In this document: positions 8,247-15,346 of the stretch, one piece after another
How positions within the stretch are numbered: the stretch's first letter is position 1
Layout of the letters: each line of letters opens with the position of its first letter
Origin: Ornithinimicrobium tianjinense
Lineage (GTDB): Bacteria; Actinomycetota; Actinomycetes; Actinomycetales; Dermatophilaceae
Length of the DNA: 64,000 nt
Assembly: GCF_014636495.1 (NCBI RefSeq)
Contig: NZ_BMEM01000001.1
Location: 604,195-668,194 of the forward strand
Direction of reading: 5' to 3'
Notes under the pieces: generated by a model
The model's database searches: none
What the model was told of the DNA's origin: nothing
What the model saw: only the letters and a program-made list of their open reading frames with translations
Program-made: the position numbers and the translations under genes

Positions 8247-8860
8247 CGCGCGAGCAGCCCGCCGAGGTCGCCGCGGGTCGTCGTGGGCAGCCCCTCGCGG
8301 CGGGTGGCCTCGAAGCGCTCGATGGCCGCGAGGTGGCGCAGGGTGAGGTCCACGTCGTCCAGGCCGAGGAGCAGTCGGCGGCGGTCGTCCTCGCCGATCG
8401 GGAACGTCCAGCTCCGCCCGCCCGCGCTGACGGTGCGGTCCTGCAGGTCCACGGTCACCCGGGTGGCCGGGTCGCGCTCGGCGAGGTCCCACAGCACCTC
8501 GACCGCACCGAGGTCGAGCCGCACCGGGAGCAGGCCGTTCTTGAGCGCGTTGCCGTAGAAGATGTCGCCGAACCGCGGTGCCACCACCGCCCGGAAGCCC
8601 CACCCGGTGAGCGACCACACGGCCGACTCCCGCGAGGACCCCGTGCCGAAGTCGGTGCCGGCGACGAGGACGGTCGCGCCGGCGTGCTCGGGGCGGTTGA
8701 GGACGAAGTCGGGGTCGTCGCGCCAGTCGTTGAAGAGGTTCTCGCCGTAGCCCTCGACGGTCGGCCGGGTCAGGAAGCGCACCGGGATGATCTGGTCGGT
8801 GTCGACGTTGCTGCGGCGCAGCGGCGCCATCGTGGCGGTGTGGGCGGTGAACGGCTGCAT
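8243..8860 (-). CDS. leuD: LeuD-type hydro-lyase small subunit (3-isopropylmalate dehydratase or (R)-2-methylmalate dehydratase)
   Basis: A 205-aa swivelling-domain subunit. Signatures are RRSNVDTDQIIPVRFL near the N-terminus, GTDFGTGSSRESAVWSL (the substrate-binding GSSRE loop near residues 73-77) and RFGDIFYGNALKNGLLPV. It pairs with LeuC to isomerise or hydrate methyl-dicarboxylates. The ATG overlaps the leuC stop by one base (TGATG). Sequence alone does not separate leucine biosynthesis from a catabolic citraconate hydratase. Co-transcription with an IclR regulator and a shared operator with the CoA-transferase/lyase operon favour the catabolic role; no leuA or leuB is nearby. Confidence 0.9.
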   Translation of the reverse strand: MQPFTAHTATMAPLRRSNVDTDQIIPVRFLTRPTVEGYGENLFNDWRDDPDFVLNRPEHAGATVLVAGTDFGTGSSRESAVWSLTGWGFRAVVAPRFGDIFYGNALKNGLLPVRLDLGAVEVLWDLAERDPATRVTVDLQDRTVSAGGRSWTFPIGEDDRRRLLLGLDDVDLTLRHLAAIERFEATRREGLPTTTRGDLGGLLAR

Positions 8861-10269
8861 CAGGCCTCCAGGTCCTCGGGTGCGCACAGGTGGCCGGCGA
8901 CGGCGGTCGCGGCGGCGACCGCGGGGGAGACGAGGTGCGTGCGCGCGCCCTTGCCCTGCCGTCCCTCGTAGTTGCGGTTGGTGGTCGACGCCGCGCGCCG
9001 GCCGGCGCCGAGCCGGTCCTCGTTGACGGCGGCGCACATGGAGCAGCCGGCGTGCCGCAGCTCGATGCCCGCTGCGGCGAACACCTCGTCCAGCCCCTCG
9101 GCGCGGGCCTGCTCGCGGACGGCCTCGGAGCCCGGCACGAGGATGACCTCGACCCCGTCGGCGACCCGGCGACCGCGCAGCACGTCGGCCGCCTGCCGGA
9201 GGTCCTCGATCCGGGAGTTGGTGCACGACCCGATGAAGACGGCGTCCACGGGGACCTCACGCATCGCGGTGCCGGGGGCCAGCCCCATGTAGTCCAGGGC
9301 CCGCTCCGCAGCCTGCCGGAGCACGCTGTCCTGCTGGGTGGCCGGGTCCGGCACCACCCCGTCCAGCGGGACCGCCTGGGCCGGGTTGGTGCCCCACGTC
9401 ACGTGCGGCCTCACCGTGCTCGCGTCCAGGTGCACCTCACGCTCGAAGACGGCGTCCGGGTCGGTCCGCAGCGTGCGCCAGTAGGCCTCCTCGGCCGGCC
9501 ACCGCTCCGCGCTGGGCGCATGGGGCCGACCCCTGAGGTAGGCGAAGGTCGTCTCGTCAGGGGCGATGATCCCGGCGCGCGAGCCGGCCTCGACCGTCAT
9601 GTTGCACACCGTCATCCGGGACTCCATCGACAGGGCGGAGATGGCCTCGCCGCGGTACTCCACGATGCGGCCCTGGCCGGCGGCGGTCCCGATCTGGCTG
9701 ATCAGGGCCAGCACCAGGTCCTTGGCGGTCGAGCCGGCCGGCAGGACGCCGTCGACGGTCACGCGCATGTCGCCGGGGCGCCGCAGCGGGAGGGTCTGGG
9801 TGGCGAGGACATGCTCGACCTGCGTGGTCCCGATGCCGAAGGCGAGGCAGCCGAAGGCGCCGAGGGTCGTGGTGTGGGAGTCGCAGCAGACGACGGTCAT
9901 CCCCGGGTGCGTCAGGCCCAGCTCGGGGGCGATGACGTGGACGATCCCCTGTCCCATCTCCCCGAGGCGGTAGTGAGGTATGCCGTGCCGTTCGCAGTTC
10001 TGTCGCATCAGCTGCACCTGGTGCCGCGCCGCGGGGTCCTCGATCTGTCGTCGGATGTCGCGGGTCGGGGTGTTGTGGTCCTCGGTGCCCAGGGTGAGCT
10101 CGGGTCTGCGGACGCGCCGTCCGGCCCGGTCCAGCCGGTCGAAGGCGACGGGGGTGTTGAGCTCGTGGAGGAGGTGGAGGTCGATGTAGAGCAGGTCCTC
10201 CTCCCCGGCCTCGCCCGTGGGGACGACGTGGGAGCGCCAGAGCTTCTCGGCGAGGGTGGTGCCAGCCAT
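8860..10269 (-). CDS. leuC: LeuC-type hydro-lyase large subunit (aconitase family)
   Basis: A 469-aa aconitase-superfamily protein. Fe-S ligands are visible as [12 protein letters not shown] and, about 60 residues later, AGCSMC; other family blocks are [44 protein letters not shown] and the N-terminal [12 protein letters not shown] chose the ATG at 10269 because it yields the typical LeuC N-terminus and length; upstream in-frame ATGs at 10281 and 10284 are possible, while the one at 10320 would put the operator inside the gene. The enzyme may be true 3-isopropylmalate dehydratase, or a paralogue acting on citraconate/(R)-2-methylmalate, which would feed the neighbouring CoA-transferase and lyase. 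Confidence 0.9.
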   Translation of the reverse strand: MAGTTLAEKLWRSHVVPTGEAGEEDLLYIDLHLLHELNTPVAFDRLDRAGRRVRRPELTLGTEDHNTPTRDIRRQIEDPAARHQVQLMRQNCERHGIPHYRLGEMGQGIVHVIAPELGLTHPGMTVVCCDSHTTTLGAFGCLAFGIGTTQVEHVLATQTLPLRRPGDMRVTVDGVLPAGSTAKDLVLALISQIGTAAGQGRIVEYRGEAISALSMESRMTVCNMTVEAGSRAGIIAPDETTFAYLRGRPHAPSAERWPAEEAYWRTLRTDPDAVFEREVHLDASTVRPHVTWGTNPAQAVPLDGVVPDPATQQDSVLRQAAERALDYMGLAPGTAMREVPVDAVFIGSCTNSRIEDLRQAADVLRGRRVADGVEVILVPGSEAVREQARAEGLDEVFAAAGIELRHAGCSMCAAVNEDRLGAGRRAASTTNRNYEGRQGKGARTHLVSPAVAAATAVAGHLCAPEDLEA

Positions 10270-10295
10270 CTCGGTATCCATCATCCGGAGGAAAG

Positions 10296-10309
10296 TTCGA
10301 ATAATGGAA
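10296..10309 (-). promoter_or_regulatory. IclR-type operator overlapping the -10 of leuCD-iclR
   Basis: Minus strand reads TTCCATTATTCGAA, a dyad containing CATTAT as a plausible -10 hexamer. The core CCATTATT is identical to the site before the CoA-transferase gene at 7218-7230. In both places the operator sits on the -10, the geometry of repression. Confidence 0.6.
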
Positions 10310-10444
10310 AGTGTAGCCATGCTCAGGCGGGCGCGCGTGCCACCGGCCAGCGCCGCCCGCCCGGCGAGCCCTACGCCCGCCCGACGGGCCGAGAACTACG
10401 CTCGTCCCGATCCGCAGCAGCGGTGCGCCAGCGAGGAGGCAGGG

Positions 10445-11320
10445 ATGTACGTCAGCGGAGGCAGGCTGCGCACCGGCCGTCGGGACGGTCACCTCGTGGA
10501 GGACCTGCCCGCCCTGCGCAAGGTCGTCCCGCACCTGATGGCCACCCGTCTCGAGGGCACCATCTACTACACCCAGCACCTCGACGTCGAGCACCTGATG
10601 GACTGGCTCGACGAGGTCAACGCGGGGCTCGTCGCCGACGACCCCCGACGCGTGAAGTTCTTCCACGTCTTCCTCACGGCCTACGCCCGGCTGTTCCGGG
10701 TGCGCCCCGAGCTCAACCGCTTCATCTCCGGCCGCCGTACCTACGAGCACCGCGAGATCTCCTTCTCCTTCACGGTCAAGCAGGCCATGACGGAGTCGGC
10801 CCCCGACCTGCAGGCCCGCATCGTCTTCACCGGCACCGAGACGGTGGAGGAAGCGCGGGCACGGGTCGAGGAGGTGGTCACCAGCGCCCGCGCCGGGACG
10901 CAGTCGGAGGACGACCCGCTGACCGACGTGCTCGTCCGACTGCCGGTTCCCGTGGTCGCCGGCATCGCACGCGTGGCGTGGACCCTGGACGCGGCCAACC
11001 TGCTGCCGCGCTTCCTCCAGGACGCGGTGCCGGTCTACGCCAGCTCCTACCTGGTCAACCTCGGTTCCCTGGGTGGCAACGCCCCGTTCCACCACCTCTA
11101 CCAGCGCGGCACCGCCAGCATCTTCACCTCGATCGGCACGATCGAGCCCGAGCCGGTGGTCGACGCGTCCGGACAGGTGGTCGCCCGCCGCCGGGTGGAC
11201 GTGGTCTACACCGTCGACGAGCGCGCCACCGACGGCTTCTACCTCGTCCGGTCCGCCGAGCTGCTCCAGTCGATGCTGGCCGACCCGGAGTCCCTCACCC
11301 GGCCCGTCCGGGACGGCTGA
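10445..11320 (+). CDS. Stand-alone acyltransferase-fold protein (2-oxoacid dehydrogenase catalytic-domain like)
   Basis: A 291-aa protein whose body resembles the catalytic domain of dihydrolipoyl acyltransferases or chloramphenicol acetyltransferase: LEGTIYYTQHLDVEHLMDWLDEVN, KFFHVFLTAYARLFRVRPELNRFI, FTVKQAMTE, a central hydrophobic segment and a C-terminal strand with RRVDVVYTVDERATDGFY. There is no lipoyl or peripheral-subunit-binding domain, and the usual HxxxDG active-site motif reads DERATDG, with the catalytic His apparently replaced, so activity is doubtful. The ATG at 10445 has GAGGAGG upstream. It is a single-gene unit divergent from leuC and ends at a hairpin. I cannot assign a function. 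Confidence 0.7.
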   Translation: MYVSGGRLRTGRRDGHLVEDLPALRKVVPHLMATRLEGTIYYTQHLDVEHLMDWLDEVNAGLVADDPRRVKFFHVFLTAYARLFRVRPELNRFISGRRTYEHREISFSFTVKQAMTESAPDLQARIVFTGTETVEEARARVEEVVTSARAGTQSEDDPLTDVLVRLPVPVVAGIARVAWTLDAANLLPRFLQDAVPVYASSYLVNLGSLGGNAPFHHLYQRGTASIFTSIGTIEPEPVVDASGQVVARRRVDVVYTVDERATDGFYLVRSAELLQSMLADPESLTRPVRDG

Positions 11321-11341
11321 CGCGGGCGGTCGATGAGTTCG

Positions 11342-11371
11342 GGGTATGCGGTGCAGTCTCACCTCATACCC
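11342..11371 (+). terminator. Hairpin after the acyltransferase-fold gene
   Basis: Arms GGGTATGCGGTG and CACCTCATACCC pair over 11 of 12 positions around a 6-nt loop (CAGTCT), 21 bp after the stop. No T-tract follows, as is common in GC-rich actinobacteria. The arm contains the recurrent GGTATG motif. Confidence 0.55.
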
Positions 11372-11408
11372 GGGAACGCCCCGGAGCGCGTGACGGGAAG
11401 GTGCTGCC

Positions 11409-11996
11409 GTGCAGGAGCTCACCGTGGACCTGATCATCTCCCTCGACGGCTACGCCTCGGCCGCGGACTGGCCGGGGCTGTGGGGCTACTGGAGCGCCGA
11501 GTACCTCGCCTGGCTGGAGGAGGACCCACCCACGCAGGTCGTCACCCTCATGGGTGCGAAGACCTACCGGCTGATGTCGTCGATGGCGGCGGGCGCGGCG
11601 GGCAGCGCGCAGGAGAACGAGGCGATGGCGCCGCTGACCGCGGGTCCCAAGATCGTCTTCTCCTCCACCCTGACCGACCCCCTGAGCTGGGCGAACGCCC
11701 GACGCGTCGACGGGGACGCGGCCCAGGAGGTGCGTCGCCTCAAGGAGGAGTCGGACCGGCCGCTGCGGACCCTGGGGAGCATCAGCCTGTGCCGTGACCT
11801 CCTCCTCGCCGGGCTGGTCGACCGCTTCCGGCTGGTGGTCTTCCCGGTCATCACCGGGGCCAGCGGCAGCGAGCGGATCTTCGACGGCTACCCCGACGTC
11901 CGGCTGGAGCTGCTGCAGAGCCGGACGTTCGAGATGGGCCTGCAGCTGCTGGAGTACCGGCCGACGGTGCTGGACGGGCCCCCGGGGACGGCGTAG
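11409..11996 (+). CDS. RibD C-terminal/dihydrofolate reductase-like protein
   Basis: A 195-aa RibD_C/DHFR-fold protein: TVDLIISLDGYASA at the N-terminus, TLMGAKTYRLMSSM (nucleotide-binding region), KIVFSSTL, LKEESDRPLRTLGSISLCRDLLLAGLVDRFRLVVFPVITG and a C-terminal LLEYRPT. This set is typical of the many actinobacterial 'dihydrofolate reductase family' proteins, probable NADPH-dependent reductases with unknown substrates. The GTG start at 11409 has GGAAGG 8 nt upstream. It stands alone, convergent with the persulfide dioxygenase gene, with a 25-bp gap and no clear terminator between them. Confidence 0.87.
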   Translation: MQELTVDLIISLDGYASAADWPGLWGYWSAEYLAWLEEDPPTQVVTLMGAKTYRLMSSMAAGAAGSAQENEAMAPLTAGPKIVFSSTLTDPLSWANARRVDGDAAQEVRRLKEESDRPLRTLGSISLCRDLLLAGLVDRFRLVVFPVITGASGSERIFDGYPDVRLELLQSRTFEMGLQLLEYRPTVLDGPPGTA

Positions 11997-12021
11997 GTCA
12001 GGGCGTCAAGGATCGTCAGCG

Positions 12022-13449
12022 TCAACTGTCGGCCGCGCCCGACCGGACCGGGACGTGGCCCGGGACCGCGGTCCAGCCGAGGTAGCTGCCGTCGAGCTCG
12101 ACGACGTCGTAGCCAGCGCGGCGCAGCGCGCTCGCGGCCACGCTGTTCCGCACGCCGGACTGGCAGTAGGTGACGATCGTGCCGTCCTCGGGCAGCTCGT
12201 CGAGGTGCCACATGACCCGCCCGCCGGAGAGCTGGACGGCACCGGGGAGGTGACCCTCGGCATACTCCGTGCGGTTGCGGACGTCGAGGAGCATCGCGCG
12301 GTCCAGGCCGTCGAGCTCCTCCGGCTGCACCAGGGGAGGGCGGACGAGATCTAGGCCGTCCAGGGTGGTGACGAACCCGGACGCCGTGTCGATGCCGACC
12401 CGGACCAGGTGGTCACGCAGCGCCTCGGCCTCGTCGGCGTCAGCCGCCAGCAGCACCAGCGGACGCCGCTCCGTCTCGGGGTCGTAGACCCACGCGCCGT
12501 AGCTGGCGGCCTTGGCGACGCCGGGGATGTTGAGCGAGCCCGCGACGGTGCCCTCGTGGACGTCGTCGTGATGACGGGTGTCGACCAGGATCGCGGTGTC
12601 CTCGGCGAGAGCGCCGGCGACCTGCTCGGGCGTCTGCTCCTGGAGCGGGGACAGCTCGCCCAGCAGGGCCGGGCCCACCTTGTTCTGGTGCTTCATGCGG
12701 GCGAAGTAGGCGTGCGCGTCGGGCTGCCCGCTGAGCAGCTCGTCGACGAAGCCCTGCTCGTCGTCGGCGGCGAGGTGGCGAGCCCACCAGGCGAAGGTGC
12801 GCTCGTAGCCCACGGTGGTGGCCGCGATCGCGCCGAGCGCCTTGCCGCAGGCGGAGCCGGAGCCGTGCGCGGGAAGGACCTGGACGTAGTCGGGCAGGGT
12901 GAGGAACCGGTCGCGCAGGCTGGCGTAGAGGTCGCGGGCGCCGGCGAACCGCGTGTCGACGAAGCCTGCGGCCTCGTCGAGGAGATCGGGTCGACCGAGG
13001 TCGCCGACGAAGACGAAGTCACCGGTGAGCATGAACCCCGGCTGGTCGGCCTGGGCTCCGTCGGTGACGAGGAAGGAGAGGTGCTCGGGGGTGTGGCCGG
13101 GGGTGTGCACGGCCTCGATGGCGATGTTGCCCAGGGTGATGCGGTGCCCGTGCTTCATCCGCACGGCGCCGTCGAAGTCGGGCCCGTAGGTCCAGTCCGG
13201 GCCGCCCTCGTCGGAGAGGTAGACCCGCGCGCCGGTCGCGGCCGCCAGCTCGCGGGTGCCGGAGAGGTAGTCGGCGTGGATGTGGGTCTCGGTCACGCCG
13301 ACGATGCGCATGCCGTGCTTGGCGGCCAGGTCCAGGTAGACCTGCAGGTCGCGGCGCGGGTCGACGACCAGGGCCACACCGTGGGCCTGGCAGCCGATGA
13401 CGTAGCTCGCCTGCGCGAGATCCTCGTCATAGATGCGCTCCAGCAGCAT
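12022..13449 (-). CDS. MBL-fold persulfide dioxygenase with two rhodanese domains
   Basis: A 475-aa fusion. Residues ~1-250 are a metallo-beta-lactamase/ETHE1-like domain with THIHADYLSGT (metal ligands), HTPGHTPEHLSF and LTGDFVFVGDLGRPDL. Two rhodanese domains follow: the first (~270-360) has no catalytic Cys, the loop reading VLLAADADEAE, and the second (~375-470) has YCQSGVRNS with the active Cys. This is the CstB/BlhII architecture, which oxidises or transfers low-molecular-weight persulfide sulfur in the cytoplasm. It lies divergent from cstR across two CsoR/CstR-type operators, which supports induction by reactive sulfur. The small Cys-rich protein gene lies between it and the promoter. 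Confidence 0.92.
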   Translation of the reverse strand: MLLERIYDEDLAQASYVIGCQAHGVALVVDPRRDLQVYLDLAAKHGMRIVGVTETHIHADYLSGTRELAAATGARVYLSDEGGPDWTYGPDFDGAVRMKHGHRITLGNIAIEAVHTPGHTPEHLSFLVTDGAQADQPGFMLTGDFVFVGDLGRPDLLDEAAGFVDTRFAGARDLYASLRDRFLTLPDYVQVLPAHGSGSACGKALGAIAATTVGYERTFAWWARHLAADDEQGFVDELLSGQPDAHAYFARMKHQNKVGPALLGELSPLQEQTPEQVAGALAEDTAILVDTRHHDDVHEGTVAGSLNIPGVAKAASYGAWVYDPETERRPLVLLAADADEAEALRDHLVRVGIDTASGFVTTLDGLDLVRPPLVQPEELDGLDRAMLLDVRNRTEYAEGHLPGAVQLSGGRVMWHLDELPEDGTIVTYCQSGVRNSVAASALRRAGYDVVELDGSYLGWTAVPGHVPVRSGAADS

Positions 13450-13503
13450 GGGGGTGCTCCTCGGTGGTGGTGGAGGTAGTGGGTGGGGTGGTGGGTGGGT
13501 CGG

Positions 13504-13689
13504 TCAGCGGCCGAACAGGCGGGCGAAGATCCCGCCGCGCTCGCTGGCCGCGGCGGCCGGGTCGGCCTGGGTGTGCGTGCCGTCGCACCACTGGGAGGCC
13601 GGGACGGAGCTCTTCACGCTCGCGACGTGCTGGCCGCAACCGGCCCAGGTGGTCTTGCCGCAGGTCTTGCAGTTCACTGCTCTGCACAT
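13504..13689 (-). CDS. Small Cys-rich protein of the persulfide locus
   Basis: A 61-aa protein reading MCRAVNCKTCGKTTWAGCGQ at the N-terminus, with Cys at 2, 7, 10 and 18, then a QWCDGTH motif and a short basic C-terminus. The CxxC plus WxGCGxH pattern suggests a zinc-ribbon-like or thiol-carrying mini-protein; such proteins are common beside MBL/rhodanese and CsoR-family genes. AAGG lies about 10 nt before the ATG. It is transcribed with the dioxygenase (54 bp downstream) from the operator region at 13715-13764. Molecular role unknown; a persulfide or metal carrier is a guess. Confidence 0.75.
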   Translation of the reverse strand: MCRAVNCKTCGKTTWAGCGQHVASVKSSVPASQWCDGTHTQADPAAAASERGGIFARLFGR

Positions 13690-13714
13690 GGGGGTCAGCC
13701 TTTCATACGGAAGA

Positions 13715-13730
13715 ATACCCAGGGGGGTAT
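13715..13730. promoter_or_regulatory. CstR/CsoR operator 1
   Basis: ATACCCAGGGGGGTAT is a G/C-tract dyad flanked by AT, the form recognised by CsoR/CstR tetramers. It is nearest the minus-strand operon. Confidence 0.75.
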
Positions 13731-13748
13731 GTCGTTTGTCGCCCGAAT

Positions 13749-13764
13749 ATACCCCAGGGAGTAT
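13749..13764. promoter_or_regulatory. CstR/CsoR operator 2
   Basis: ATACCCCAGGGAGTAT has the same layout as operator 1 and lies nearest cstR, centre to centre 34 bp away. Two sites between divergent units suggest one for each promoter. Confidence 0.75.
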
Positions 13765-13789
13765 GATGGGTGTCAAGCCGGGCGGCAGC

Positions 13790-13803
13790 AACGCCTGTCC
13801 GGT
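13790..13803 (-). repeat. Solitary copy of the ACCGGACAGGCGTT repeat core
   Basis: Plus strand AACGCCTGTCCGGT is an exact match to the core shared by the arrays at 39367-39524 and 63573-63936. It lies in the leader of cstR, between operator 2 and the start codon. Confidence 0.6.
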
Positions 13804-13828
13804 CGTCGATCCGAGAGGAGAGCCGGCG

Positions 13829-14098
13829 ATGTCCACCACCATGGCGCACGACGCCGAGAGCAAGCGCAAGATCGTCAACCGCCTCCGGCGCGCCCAGGGG
13901 CAGCTGGCGGCCGTGATCGAGGCGGTCGAGAACGACGCGCACTGCCGCGACTCCGTCCAGCAGCTCTCCGCGGTCTCCAAGGCCTTGGACCGCGCCGGCT
14001 TCCTGATGATCTCCACCGCCCTGCAGGAGTGCCTGGCCGATCCTTCCGGCGACGCCGACGTGGCGGAGCTGGAGAAGCTGTTCCTGTCGCTCGCCTGA
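13829..14098 (+). CDS. cstR: CstR-type persulfide-sensing repressor (CsoR/DUF156 family)
   Basis: An 89-aa all-helical DUF156 repressor (VNRLRRAQGQLAAVIEAVE near residues 16-34). Cys39 (HCRDS) and Cys68 (LQEC) are kept, but the His of the copper sensor motif HxxxC is Ala64, which rules out the CsoR Cu(I) site and fits the dithiol persulfide sensor CstR. It would release DNA when its thiols are bridged by sulfane sulfur. The ATG has GAGAGGAG upstream. It is divergent from the persulfide dioxygenase across two matching operators and is followed 20 bp later by a Crp/Fnr gene. Confidence 0.88.
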   Translation: MSTTMAHDAESKRKIVNRLRRAQGQLAAVIEAVENDAHCRDSVQQLSAVSKALDRAGFLMISTALQECLADPSGDADVAELEKLFLSLA

Positions 14099-14118
14099 GC
14101 CGTCCCGAGGAGGTGACC

Positions 14119-14814
14119 ATGGAGCTGCCGCTCGCGCAGGACGACCTCTGCGTGGCCCGGGTCCCCCTGTTCCGGGGCCTGACCCGGACCGAGCAGGAGC
14201 ACGTCGCGGCGCTGGCACGACCCACGCGGATCACGAGGGGCGAGGCCTTGTACATCCCAGGAGCGGATGTCTCGCAGCTCATGGTGGTCCACACCGGCCG
14301 GCTCAAGATCTCCCGCGTGGGGGTCGACGGCCGGGAGCAGGTCGTCCGCGTCCTGGAGCCCGGCGACTTCGTCGGGGAGTCCGCCTTCCTCACCGGGGCG
14401 CGGCCGGACCACCAGGCCGTGGCTCTCGAGGACGGCAGCCTGTGCGTCTTCAGGCACGGTGACGTGGCTGCCCTGGTCCGCGAGCACCCCAGCATCGGGC
14501 TGCACATGCTGCAGGAGCTGAGCAGGCGGCTGGAGGAGACGGAGGCCAGGCTCGCGTCCGTGGTCTCGCTCGACGTGTCCGCCCGTCTCGCGGACTACCT
14601 GCTGGGCCTGCCGGCGCGCCGCAGCGCCGACGGGCTGACGGTCCGTCTCCCGCTGGCCAAGAAGGACATCGCCTCGCTGCTCGGCACGACGCCGGAGTCG
14701 CTGAGCCGTCAGCTCCGCAGGCTGGCCGAGGCCGGGCTGGTCAGCGAGCACGGGCCGGGCCTGGTCACGATCGCCGACGTCGACGGCCTGCTCGCGCTCT
14801 CCGGCGACGACTGA
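14119..14814 (+). CDS. Crp/Fnr-family transcriptional regulator
   Basis: A 231-aa regulator: cyclic-nucleotide-binding-like beta-barrel (VPLFRGLTRTEQEHVAALA, VHTGRLKISR, VLEPGDFVGESAFLTG), a dimerisation helix ending LSRRLEETEARLASV, and a C-terminal helix-turn-helix (KKDIASLLGTTPESLSRQLRRLAEAGLV). The ATG has CGAGGAGGTGACC upstream. Only one Cys lies near the N-terminus (DDLC), so it is not a four-Cys oxygen sensor of the Fnr type. Co-transcription with cstR suggests it belongs to the sulfide/persulfide response. Its DNA target is unknown. Confidence 0.88.
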   Translation: MELPLAQDDLCVARVPLFRGLTRTEQEHVAALARPTRITRGEALYIPGADVSQLMVVHTGRLKISRVGVDGREQVVRVLEPGDFVGESAFLTGARPDHQAVALEDGSLCVFRHGDVAALVREHPSIGLHMLQELSRRLEETEARLASVVSLDVSARLADYLLGLPARRSADGLTVRLPLAKKDIASLLGTTPESLSRQLRRLAEAGLVSEHGPGLVTIADVDGLLALSGDD

Positions 14815-14847
14815 CGGCGCCCCGCGGTCCAACGCAGCCGGACTTGA

Positions 14848-14867
14848 CCCTGCACCCGGGTGCAGGG
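14848..14867 (+). promoter_or_regulatory. MerR-type operator/promoter, 20-bp perfect palindrome
   Basis: CCCTGCACCCGGGTGCAGGG is a perfect 20-bp dyad placed between TTGACC (14844-14849, a near-consensus -35) and a -10-like GACGCT at 14870, giving the long 19-20 bp spacer typical of MerR-activated promoters. The ATG of the membrane protein is 6 nt beyond the -10, so the transcript would be leaderless. Confidence 0.8.
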
Positions 14868-14881
14868 ACGACGCTGGGCGC

Positions 14882-15346
14882 ATGAGCCACACCACCTCTC
14901 GCACCGTCGTCCGCGCCTCCGCGATCTACGACCTCGTCATCGCCGCACCTTTCGCCCTGCCCTGGACGGCGGTGTGGGCCTTCGGGGCCCTCGGCCTCGC
15001 CCACGACGGTCTCGGGCTGACCGGGTCGCTCCCGTCCGCGGCCGACCCGTTCACCGTCCTCTTCGCCAACCTCACCGGCAGCCTGGTCGTCGTGTGGGCC
15101 ACCGTGCGCACCGTGCGGCCCGACCACGTCCTCGGCGCGGCGGACGTCCTGGCCCGGCTGCTCTTCTCGCTCGCGATGGTGGCGGCCCTCGTCGCGGGCG
15201 CCTCGCCCGTCGTCCTCGGCTTCCTCGTGCCGGAGGTCGGCTGGCTCGTGGTCCAGGCGCTCGCCCTCGCTGGACCCCTCCGCGCCGCCGGTGCGCCGTC
15301 GCGACCGAGCGCCACCTCGGAGCCGGCGCCTACGCTCGCCCCGTGA
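14882..15346 (+). CDS. Four-helix membrane protein under MerR control
   Basis: A 154-aa protein with about four hydrophobic segments (residues ~13-40, 57-75, 92-115, 118-135) and a short Pro/Ala-rich tail. No catalytic or metal-binding motif is visible. It starts 14 nt after a perfect MerR-type dyad and shares bases with the downstream merR gene (its stop TGA overlaps the merR ATG as TGATG), so the pair forms an autoregulated two-gene operon. Function unknown; export or sensing of the MerR effector would be a guess. Confidence 0.8.
   Translation: MSHTTSRTVVRASAIYDLVIAAPFALPWTAVWAFGALGLAHDGLGLTGSLPSAADPFTVLFANLTGSLVVVWATVRTVRPDHVLGAADVLARLLFSLAMVAALVAGASPVVLGFLVPEVGWLVVQALALAGPLRAAGAPSRPSATSEPAPTLAP

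Noticed and set aside
8243-10269. Plain leucine-biosynthesis leuCD
   Set aside because: Not excluded by sequence, but no leuA or leuB is nearby, and the shared IclR-type operator with a CoA-transferase/lyase/Tct operon fits a catabolic role better.
10270-10320. Longer leuC start at 10320
   Set aside because: It would place the palindrome and -10 inside the coding region and add residues not seen in LeuC proteins.
8890-11433. An 847-codon plus-strand frame across leuC and the acyltransferase-fold gene
   Set aside because: It runs antisense to leuC and out of frame with the next gene; low-complexity Arg/Gly/Ala content shows it is a shadow.
13829-14098. Copper sensor CsoR
   Set aside because: The copper-ligand His is Ala64 and the neighbours are sulfur enzymes, so CstR is the better call.
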